A stretch of DNA of 64,000 nt from Rhodobiaceae bacterium (GTDB taxonomy: Bacteria; Pseudomonadota; Alphaproteobacteria; Rhizobiales; Tepidamorphaceae), in assembly GCA_020637855.1 (NCBI GenBank), contig JACKJR010000004.1:124001-188000 (forward strand). Reading direction: 5' to 3'. The notes under the pieces were generated by a model. The model did not search any database, was not told the DNA's origin, and saw only the letters and a program-made list of their open reading frames with translations. A program made the position numbers and the translations under genes. Below, in pieces: positions 57,517 to 64,000 of the stretch (position 1 is the first letter of the stretch; every line of letters starts with the position of its first letter).

Positions 57517-57893
57517 CGCGGCAAGCGGGTTTTCCCGACAATCGCCGCGTTGCCGCCGAATCGCGTGGCCGAAGCGCCGAAACCAAGGCGATGCTGCTGT
57601 TGCTGGCGAAAGGTTATCTCCCGCTGGCGCGGCGCTGGCGTTCGCCTGTCGGTGAACTTGATCTCGTCGTCAGGCGTGGTCGGACGCTTGCCTTCGTCGA
57701 AGTGAAGGCGCGCCCTGATTTCAACACTGCGGCCTATGCGATTGCCCCGCTTCAGCAGCGCCGCCTCGTTGCCGCATCGCAGGCATGGCTTGCCCTCAAC
57801 CCTGCCTTTGCTAGATACAGCATGCGGTTCGACGCGGTGCTGGTTGCCCCGCGCCGTCTGCCCCGCCACCTGCCGGATGCCTTCCGGCCGTAG
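57513..57893 (+). CDS. YraN family (UPF0102) endonuclease-fold protein
   Basis: A 126-residue protein of the restriction-endonuclease-like fold. The family motif is [24 protein letters not shown], with the aspartate and the E-x-K pair of the nuclease core; [19 protein letters not shown] follows. It often sits beside rsmI, and the biological role is not established. The ATG overlaps the rsmI stop by four bases. Confidence 0.93.
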   Translation: MTRQAGFPDNRRVAAESRGRSAETKAMLLLLAKGYLPLARRWRSPVGELDLVVRRGRTLAFVEVKARPDFNTAAYAIAPLQQRRLVAASQAWLALNPAFARYSMRFDAVLVAPRRLPRHLPDAFRP

Positions 57894-57904
57894 GAACAGA
57901 ATTC

Positions 57905-58843
57905 ATGTCGCTGACTGTCGCCGTTCAGATGGATCACATCGCCAGCATCAACATTGCCGGCGATTCGACTTTCGCCCTGATGCTTGAAGCGCAGGCGCGT
58001 GGCCACAAGCTCCTGCACTACCACGTGCGCGACCTCGCCCAGCGTGGTTCGGACGTTTTTGTCACTGCCGAGCCGGTCGAGGTGCGCGACGAGAAGGGCA
58101 ATCACTTCACGCTCGGCGAACGTGCGCGTATGCGCCTCGACGAGGCCGACGTCGTGCTGATGCGTCAGGACCCGCCCTTCGATATGGACTACATCACCGC
58201 GACCCATATCCTGGAGCGCGTGCAGCCGAAGACGATTGTGGTCAACGATCCGGACAGTGTGCGCAATGCGCCGGAAAAGATTTTCGTCACCGAATTTTCC
58301 GACCTGATGCCGCCGACGCTGATTACCCGCAACCACGACGAGATCGCCGCCTTCCGCAAGGAATTTTCCGACATCGTCATCAAGCCGCTCTATGGCAACG
58401 GTGGCAAGGCGGTGTTCCGGATCAAGCCGGGCGACGAGAACTATGGTTCGCTGATCGATATGTTCGATACCGTTTTCCGCGAGCCCTGGATGATTCAGCA
58501 ATATCGCGATGAAGTGCGCCAGGGCGACAAGCGCATCCTGATCGTCGATGGTGAATTCGCAGGTGCCGTGAACCGCGTACCCGCCGAGGGCGACCTGCGC
58601 TCCAACATGGTACGTGGCGGCGCGGCATCGGCAACGGATCTGACCGAGCGTGAGCGCGAGATCATCGCGCGCCTCGGACCGACCCTGAAGGAAAAGGGCC
58701 TGATCTTCACCGGCATCGATGTCATCGGCGGATATCTCACCGAGATCAACGTCACCTCGCCGACGGGCATACGCGCAATCAAGAATCTTGGTGGCCCCGA
58801 TGCAGCCGCCATGATCTGGGACGCGATCGAAGCCCGGCGCTAG
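57905..58843 (+). CDS. gshB: glutathione synthetase
   Basis: A 312-residue ATP-grasp ligase. [22 protein letters not shown] is the start motif (given in part: [18 protein letters not shown]), with [30 protein letters not shown] and [16 protein letters not shown] completing the active site. It joins glycine to gamma-glutamylcysteine. AGGA precedes the ATG at eight bases. A REP-like palindrome follows the stop. Confidence 0.98.
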   Translation: MSLTVAVQMDHIASINIAGDSTFALMLEAQARGHKLLHYHVRDLAQRGSDVFVTAEPVEVRDEKGNHFTLGERARMRLDEADVVLMRQDPPFDMDYITATHILERVQPKTIVVNDPDSVRNAPEKIFVTEFSDLMPPTLITRNHDEIAAFRKEFSDIVIKPLYGNGGKAVFRIKPGDENYGSLIDMFDTVFREPWMIQQYRDEVRQGDKRILIVDGEFAGAVNRVPAEGDLRSNMVRGGAASATDLTEREREIIARLGPTLKEKGLIFTGIDVIGGYLTEINVTSPTGIRAIKNLGGPDAAAMIWDAIEARR

Positions 58844-58850
58844 CAGCAAG

Positions 58851-58896
58851 TATCGTTGCGAAAAGTGGGAACCGGTTTTTCGCGGACAATGATGCG
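58851..58896. repeat. REP-like palindrome, copy 5
   Basis: The arms ATCGTTG and CAATGAT pair with one G-T exception around AAAAGTGGGAACCGGTTTTTCG. It is close in sequence to copy 1 (AAAAAGTGGATACCGGTTTTTC). Confidence 0.75.
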
Positions 58897-58980
58897 ACCA
58901 TAAATCAAGTGGCTTTTTGTTCGCCTATTGTTCTCATGGAGAAGATGCGCTACTCTGACGTGTAGACGTTGGAGGGGTGC

Positions 58981-60513
58981 ATGGTCGCACGTGTCAGAAC
59001 GGTTGCATTCGAAGGCATCGACGCCCGCCCCGTCGATGTGCAGGTGCAGGTTTCAGCCGGCTTGCCGGCCTTCACCATCGTCGGCCTGCCCGACAAGGCG
59101 GTGGCTGAGAGCCGCGAGCGGGTTCGCGCCGCGTTAACCGCTGTCGGCCTCGCGCTTCCCCCCAAACGCATCACGGTCAATCTCGCTCCCGCCGATCTGC
59201 CCAAGGAGGGCAGCCATTTCGATCTGCCCATCGCGGCTGGTGTCATGGCCGCCATAGGCGCCATTCCCGCAACCGCGCTCGACGGACAGGTGGTGCTTGG
59301 CGAATTGGCGCTCGATGCGCGCATCTCTCCGGTTGCCGGCGTTTTGCCCGCAGCCATCGCCGCCAACGCGCAATCCTGTGGTCTCGTCTGTCCTCAGGGA
59401 TGCGGCGGCGAAGCGGCCTGGGCGGCGCACGATATGGAGATCGTAGCACCCGGGAGCCTCACCGCGCTGGTCAACCATCTCAATGGCAATCAGGTTCTGC
59501 CGCGCCCGGCGCCTGTGATCGGTAAGCCCGCCAATCCGCTCGCCGATATGTCCGATGTGCGCGGTCAGGAATCGGCCAAGCGCGCGCTCGAAGTCGCGGC
59601 CGCTGGCGGCCACAATCTTTTGATGGTTGGTCCGCCCGGCGCCGGCAAGTCGATGCTGGCCTCACGGCTCCCCTCCATCCTCCCCGATCTCGCGCCGGCG
59701 GAAATGCTCGAAGTATCGATGATCCGTTCGGTGGCGGGGACACTCTCTTCGGAAGGCCTGTCCTCGGTGCGCCCGTTCCGCGCGCCGCATCATTCAGCCT
59801 CGATGGCAGCCCTCGTGGGCGGTGGCCTGCGCGCCCGTCCCGGCGAAGTGTCTCTTGCCCATCACGGCGTGCTGTTTCTCGACGAATTGCCCGAGTTCAC
59901 GCCACAGGTGCTCGATTCCCTGCGCCAGCCGCTGGAGAACGGCGAGACGATCATTGCCCGCGCCAATCACCGCGTGCGCTATCCCTCCCGCTTCCAGCTT
60001 GTCGCCGCCATGAATCCGTGCCGTTGCGGCATGGCTGGCGAGCCCGGCCACACCTGCCGGCGCGGACCGCGTTGCGCGTCCGATTATCAGGCGCGTATTT
60101 CCGGGCCCTTGCTGGATCGCATCGACATCCACCTCGATGTGCCCGCGGTCACCGCATCCGACCTGATGCTGCCGCCGGCGCGCGAAACCAGCGCCGACAT
60201 CCGTATGCGCGTCGAGACAGCCCGTGTTCTCCAGCAGCGGCGTTATGCTGCGCTCGGGCTTTCCGGCGCCCTGACCAACAGCGCGGTTGCCTCGCGGGTG
60301 CTGGAGGAGACCATGTCGCTTCAATCCGATGCACGCACGCTGCTGGCCGATGCCGCCGACCGTATGGGACTTTCGGCGCGCGGTTACCACCGCGTCCTGC
60401 GTGTCTCGCGCACCCTTGCCGATCTGGATGCTTCAGCCCATGTCGGGCGCGCTCACGTCGCCGAGGCGCTGTCCTACCGCGCCATGAGCGACCGGCTGGC
60501 GGTTGCCGCCTGA
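58981..60513 (+). CDS. YifB/ComM-type Mg-chelatase-related AAA+ ATPase
   Basis: A 510-residue protein. The N-terminal Lon-like domain includes SAGLPAFTIVGLPDKAVAES and RITVNLAPADLPKEGSHFDL. The AAA+ domain has Walker A GPPGAGKSMLASRLP, Walker B GVLFLDELPEF, and a cysteine cluster (NPCRCGMAGEPGHTCRRGPRC in parts). The C-terminal Mg-chelatase lid follows. ComM acts as a branch-migration helicase in natural transformation in some bacteria. The ATG follows GGAGGGG closely. No competence gene is nearby. Confidence 0.95.
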   Translation: MVARVRTVAFEGIDARPVDVQVQVSAGLPAFTIVGLPDKAVAESRERVRAALTAVGLALPPKRITVNLAPADLPKEGSHFDLPIAAGVMAAIGAIPATALDGQVVLGELALDARISPVAGVLPAAIAANAQSCGLVCPQGCGGEAAWAAHDMEIVAPGSLTALVNHLNGNQVLPRPAPVIGKPANPLADMSDVRGQESAKRALEVAAAGGHNLLMVGPPGAGKSMLASRLPSILPDLAPAEMLEVSMIRSVAGTLSSEGLSSVRPFRAPHHSASMAALVGGGLRARPGEVSLAHHGVLFLDELPEFTPQVLDSLRQPLENGETIIARANHRVRYPSRFQLVAAMNPCRCGMAGEPGHTCRRGPRCASDYQARISGPLLDRIDIHLDVPAVTASDLMLPPARETSADIRMRVETARVLQQRRYAALGLSGALTNSAVASRVLEETMSLQSDARTLLADAADRMGLSARGYHRVLRVSRTLADLDASAHVGRAHVAEALSYRAMSDRLAVAA

Positions 60514-60580
60514 CCGGGAACAGGCTCCGGCGTTAATCAGCGTTAACAGATGATTGACGCATCGCGGCGATGATCGCGCC

Positions 60581-62686
60581 ATGAGCGGGAAGAATTCATT
60601 GCCGGCGACAACTGATTCGCCCGGGAAACCTCCAGTGCCGGCCACGATCGGCGCGCTGGCGGCCGGCGCGTTTCCGGCTGCGATCTTTGCCGCGATCAAT
60701 GCCATGCCCGCAGCGCTTCCGGCATCCTCGCTCGCTGCCCTGATCGCAACGGCGCTTGGCGGCACGGCGCTGAGCCTTGCCGCAACCCGTGGGCGGGACG
60801 AGGTTACAACGGACCTTGCGCCCGAACGCGAGGAGGCCCTGTCCGACGCGCTCTTCCGGGCGCATGATGAGGTTGTTGCCCTGCGCCGTGAACTCGACGC
60901 GCAGGCCGACCTGATCGTCGATCACGATTGTGCAGGCCGGATCGTTTTCGCCAATGATGCCTTCCTGTCCGCCTATGGCGAGGATGCGGTCGGCATGCCC
61001 TTTGCCGAAATCCGGCCGGTGGACGAAACGGACCGGCACGACGCGTCGCATTATGTCACGCATATTGAAAGCAAATCCGGAGGGTCTGCGCGGGTCGTGG
61101 CCTGGCTCGACAGCCGCATTCAGCCGCATCCACAAGGTTCCGCATTCACCCGCAGTGTCGGGCGCGATGTCACCCGATTCGTCGAGGCCGCCATAGCGCT
61201 CGGTGCCGCACGCGATGAGGCCGAACAGGCGAGCCGGACGAAGGCCCGCTTCCTTGCCGCGATGAGCCACGAAGTCCGCACGCCGCTCAATGGCATCTTG
61301 GGACTGGCCAACCTGCTGCTTGACGACGAGCTGACACCCGCGCAGCGCAACCACATCCATGCGATACGCCAGTCCGGCCAGACGCTTGCCGCGCTCGTCG
61401 ACGAGGTACTGGATTTCTCCCGTATCGAGGCCGGTCACATCGATTTGACGCAAGAGGATTCAAGCCCGCGGGACATCGTTCGGGAAGTCTCCGAGCTGCT
61501 GGCTATTCGTGCCCATGCAAAGGGTCTGGGCCTGGCTGCCTTTGTTGCCGCCGAAGTGCCGCAAGCGGTGAGGCAGGATGGCGGCAGACTGCGTCAGATC
61601 CTGACCAATCTTGTCGCTAACGCCGTAAAGTTCACCGAGAAGGGAAGCGTGACCATTATTTGCGGCTGGAAGCATGAAGGCCGCAGCCGGACCGGCGAGT
61701 TGATCATGGAAGTTCGCGACACCGGCGCGGGTATCGCGCCAGGGGATCAACAGCGCATCTTCGCGGAATTCGAGCAATCCGGTACTGCCGTTGCAGGCGG
61801 CAGTGGGCTCGGCTTGGCGATCGTCCAGCGGATCGTTGCCGCCATGGGGGGCAGCATCCGCCTTGAAAGCGCGCCCGGCGCCGGTTCCGTTTTCGTCGTG
61901 TGCCTGCCTTGCAAGGTCGCAAAACCGGCTGCAAAGCGCGAAAATCCACTTGCGGGCATGAAGATCGCGATTGAACTGCCGCAAGCCGGTGAGCGTGACT
62001 GTCTGGTGAAAACCTGCCGTTCGCTGGGCGCAAAGGTGGTCGCAGCTCCGCATGAAGCCGACATACTCCTGGCGGGGCTGGACGGTGGCGCCCCGGACGC
62101 TTCGCCGGGAAAGGCGATCGCATTGCTGTCGCTGACCGACCGGCCCGATCCTTCCTCCATTCGCGCCTGCGGTTTCAGTGGTTATCTGACGCGGCCGGTG
62201 CGTTCGGAATCCCTGGTGGCGCGGATTGCGGCGCTAAAAACAATGGACGTTCCGGCAATGCCGGTGTCGGCCTCGGATGAAGATCGCCTGCCGCGCGCGA
62301 AACATGCACTGAAGGTCCTGCTGGCCGAAGACGATCCCGTTAGCGCCATGCTGATGGTCGCCACGCTGCAGCGCATGGGCCATGAGGTTCTCCACGTCAG
62401 TGATGGCAGGAGCGCGCTCGAAAAACTGACGGCGGACACGAAGAATTTCGATGCGGCACTGCTGGACATCCAGCTCCCGGGGGCCACGGGTCTCGAAATT
62501 GCGCAGATCATGAAAGGCAGGGCACGCAAACCCGTCATGGTCGCGGTGACGGCGAATGCCCTCGCCCGGGACAGGGCCGCCGCGCTCGAAGCGGGCTTCG
62601 ATGCGCATGTGGCCAAGCCGGTTGATCCGCGCCGTCTGGCTATGGTGCTGGACACCATCCCCCGTGCACATTCATCCGCTGCCTGA
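60581..62686 (+). CDS. hybrid sensor histidine kinase with two receiver-like domains
   Basis: About 701 residues. Two hydrophobic segments near residues 25-70 suggest a membrane hairpin. A PAS-like domain follows (DLIVDHDCAGRIVFANDAFLSAYGED in parts). The HisKA box carries His230 in MSHEVRTPLNG. The ATPase domain has the N-box NLVANAVKFTEKG and G-boxes DTGAGIAP and GGSGLGLAIV. A degenerate receiver-like stretch lies next (GMKIAIELPQAG to SGYLTRPVRSESL). The last domain is a canonical receiver with Asp629 in LLDIQLPGATG and a KPVD lysine. It diverges from none and stands alone; its partners are unknown. Confidence 0.92.
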   Translation: MSGKNSLPATTDSPGKPPVPATIGALAAGAFPAAIFAAINAMPAALPASSLAALIATALGGTALSLAATRGRDEVTTDLAPEREEALSDALFRAHDEVVALRRELDAQADLIVDHDCAGRIVFANDAFLSAYGEDAVGMPFAEIRPVDETDRHDASHYVTHIESKSGGSARVVAWLDSRIQPHPQGSAFTRSVGRDVTRFVEAAIALGAARDEAEQASRTKARFLAAMSHEVRTPLNGILGLANLLLDDELTPAQRNHIHAIRQSGQTLAALVDEVLDFSRIEAGHIDLTQEDSSPRDIVREVSELLAIRAHAKGLGLAAFVAAEVPQAVRQDGGRLRQILTNLVANAVKFTEKGSVTIICGWKHEGRSRTGELIMEVRDTGAGIAPGDQQRIFAEFEQSGTAVAGGSGLGLAIVQRIVAAMGGSIRLESAPGAGSVFVVCLPCKVAKPAAKRENPLAGMKIAIELPQAGERDCLVKTCRSLGAKVVAAPHEADILLAGLDGGAPDASPGKAIALLSLTDRPDPSSIRACGFSGYLTRPVRSESLVARIAALKTMDVPAMPVSASDEDRLPRAKHALKVLLAEDDPVSAMLMVATLQRMGHEVLHVSDGRSALEKLTADTKNFDAALLDIQLPGATGLEIAQIMKGRARKPVMVAVTANALARDRAAALEAGFDAHVAKPVDPRRLAMVLDTIPRAHSSAA

Positions 62687-62807
62687 GCGCCTGTCACAAG
62701 ACTGTCGGGGAAATGTGATTCCTGTCGCGGCAGGCCGCGCATTGGCGATTCGGCGCATCTGCGCGTAGGATGACCCGGCGATGGCATCACAATGGCGGAG
62801 CCTGAGC

Positions 62808-63767
62808 ATGACTCTCATGGATTTCGATCTACCCGGAAAATCGCGCAACAGCCGCAACTGGGCGCCTGCGCCCAGCGCGCTGGTCGATGTGCTCACACCG
62901 CGCCGGCTGCGCACGAAATTCGACGCGCCGGAACTTTCGTCATCATTGGCGCGGATCGGATCTCTGGAAGCCCGCCTGGCACGCACCTCCGCCGAAGTCC
63001 GCTTGGCACAGTCGCTGCGCTATCGGGTTTTCTATGAGGAACTCGGCGCCATACCGGATGCCAGATCGCAGCGCGCCCGGCGCGATTTCGACCGGTTCGA
63101 CCGCGCCTGCGACCACGTACTTGTGATCGATCACGATGTATCAGCACCGAGAAACGCGATCGGCCTGAAACGTCCCGCCGTTGTCGGGACCTATCGCTTG
63201 CTGAGGCATGAACGCGCGCGCGCCGCAGGCGGATTCTACACTGCCGGAGAATACGACATCGCGCCGATGCTGGGCCGCCTGCCGCATGTGCGTTTTCTGG
63301 AGCTCGGACGTTCCTGCGTTCTGCCGAGCCACCGCAATCGCCGAACGCTGGAACTGCTCTGGGCCGGTGTGTGGGCCTATATCCGCCACCACAGGCTCGA
63401 TGCGATGATCGGCTGCGCCAGCTTTCAGGGCACAGACCCGCACGAACACGCACTGGCCTTGTCCTTCCTGCATCATTTCGCTCCCGCAACAGAAGAATGG
63501 CGCGTAGCCGCGCTGCCGCATCTGCGAGTGGCGATGAATATGCTGCCGCATGAAAAAATCGATGAGCGCGAGGCCTTGCGCGCGCTTCCCCCCCTGATCA
63601 AAGGTTACCTGCGCCTTGGCGCAAGTGTTGGGGACGGCGCGGTTATCGATGCGCAGTTCGGTACGGTCGACGTTTGCATGGTTCTGCCAACGGCAGCAAT
63701 CAACCCGCGCTACTTCGACAAATTCGGTGCACCCGATTCACCAGTCGGGATTCAGCAGGCCGCCTGA
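62808..63767 (+). CDS. olsB: L-ornithine N-alpha-acyltransferase (OlsB-like)
   Basis: A 319-residue GNAT-fold acyltransferase. The family motifs are VRLAQSLRYRVFYEELGA, CDHVLVID, VVGTYRLLR, FLELGRSCVLPSHRNRRTLELLW in parts, and IGCASFQGTDP. OlsB attaches a 3-hydroxyacyl chain to ornithine, the first step of phosphate-free ornithine-lipid synthesis at the inner membrane. OlsA is not in the window. The ATG at 62808 has GGAG seven bases before it; an in-frame ATG at 62781 is the alternative. Confidence 0.9.
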   Translation: MTLMDFDLPGKSRNSRNWAPAPSALVDVLTPRRLRTKFDAPELSSSLARIGSLEARLARTSAEVRLAQSLRYRVFYEELGAIPDARSQRARRDFDRFDRACDHVLVIDHDVSAPRNAIGLKRPAVVGTYRLLRHERARAAGGFYTAGEYDIAPMLGRLPHVRFLELGRSCVLPSHRNRRTLELLWAGVWAYIRHHRLDAMIGCASFQGTDPHEHALALSFLHHFAPATEEWRVAALPHLRVAMNMLPHEKIDEREALRALPPLIKGYLRLGASVGDGAVIDAQFGTVDVCMVLPTAAINPRYFDKFGAPDSPVGIQQAA

Positions 63768-63848
63768 TCGTGCGCCGGAACGGCTTGAGCAATGTGTTCT
63801 CACGCATTTGCGGACGCAAAACAGGTGCCTGCTTTTGCCGGAGTAGCC

Positions 63849-64000
63849 TTACCCGCTGACGTTGAAAGCCGCGATCGCCGCCAGATTGACGAGGTCGCTG
63901 TCGCGGGCTCCGAGCGGGGCGATCTGAACCGACCGGTCGAAGCCTGACAACAGCGGGCCCAGCACTCTGGCTCCACCCAGTTCCTGAAGCAGCTTGGTGG
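63849..64000 (-). CDS. NADP-type malic enzyme, C-terminal end (5' part outside window)
   Basis: Only the last 50 codons are present. They read KLLQELGGARVLGPLLSGFD, then VQIAPLGARDSDLVNLAAIAA and a TAA stop. This is the end of the phosphotransacetylase-like domain that forms the C-terminal half of the long bacterial malic enzymes (MaeB/Tme type). A stand-alone phosphate acetyl- or butyryltransferase is the alternative. Malic enzyme oxidatively decarboxylates malate to pyruvate. Confidence 0.75.
   Translation of the reverse strand, partial: TKLLQELGGARVLGPLLSGFDRSVQIAPLGARDSDLVNLAAIAAFNVSG

Overview
The window is a 64 kb stretch of an alphaproteobacterial chromosome, most likely from the order Hyphomicrobiales (Rhizobiales). 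The evidence is gene order and content: hemE and a PPSR gene flanking an apparent chromosome origin, parAB-rsmG-mnmG-mnmE next to it, an hslUV/his block, dnaK-dnaJ, grpE-hrcA, an OlsB-type ornithine-lipid acyltransferase, and REP-like palindromes of the kind common in rhizobia. The genus cannot be named from the sequence. Almost all of it is dense housekeeping sequence. I saw no tRNA, rRNA, CRISPR array, prophage or IS transposase.

Layout. 1-2.7 kb: a cyclic-nucleotide-binding protein cut by the window edge, an OmpR-type response regulator, an L,D-transpeptidase-fold protein and YggS. 2.9-7.1 kb: leuS-lptE-holA. 7.1-13 kb: parB, parA, rsmG, mnmG and mnmE, all leftward, with two parS sites. 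13-18 kb: a DUF255 thioredoxin-fold protein, rho, hemJ and hemE. 17.97-18.41 kb: an AT-rich gap with DnaA boxes and GANTC sites, the predicted oriC. 18.4-25.5 kb: ppsR, maf, coaE, dnaQ, secB, fxsA, a Tim44-domain gene, mltA, an Smr gene and a small XRE regulator. 25.5-28.5 kb: hslV, a membrane protein gene and hslU. 28.8-33.6 kb: hisB, a DUF2628 gene, hisH, hisA, hisF, hisE and coaA. 33.6-35.3 kb: a small accessory island with a decayed adenosine kinase end and a dinD-family gene. 35.3-42.8 kb: adenosine kinase, a CysZ-like gene, nth, an Ada-like gene, gpmA, dapB, pyrF and a methyltransferase. 43-52.2 kb: dnaJ, dnaK, alkB, a divergent PEP-carboxylase-like gene, grpE and hrcA. 52.4-64 kb: rph-rdgB-hemW, an LpoA-like lipoprotein, rsmI-yraN-gshB, yifB, a hybrid histidine kinase, olsB and the 3' end of a malic enzyme gene.

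How it fits together. Genes mostly point left on the hemE side of 18.2 kb and right on the other side for the nearest genes. ParA, ParB and two parS sites lie 6.5-8.6 kb from the predicted origin. Together these make an origin-proximal replication and segregation neighbourhood. A protein-quality group (DnaK, DnaJ, GrpE, HrcA, HslU, HslV) is spread over the right half, and dnaK and hslV have matching candidate heat-shock promoters.

The most unusual feature is a pattern at three loci (hisF, adenosine kinase, the LpoA-like gene). A short diverged copy of one gene end sits beside the intact gene, separated from it by palindromic or accessory DNA, and the differences are mostly synonymous. This looks like the relic of replacement of resident genes by incoming homologous DNA. 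Other points of note are a PEP-carboxylase homologue with altered catalytic motifs and a perfect 22-bp inverted repeat that includes the end of dapB.
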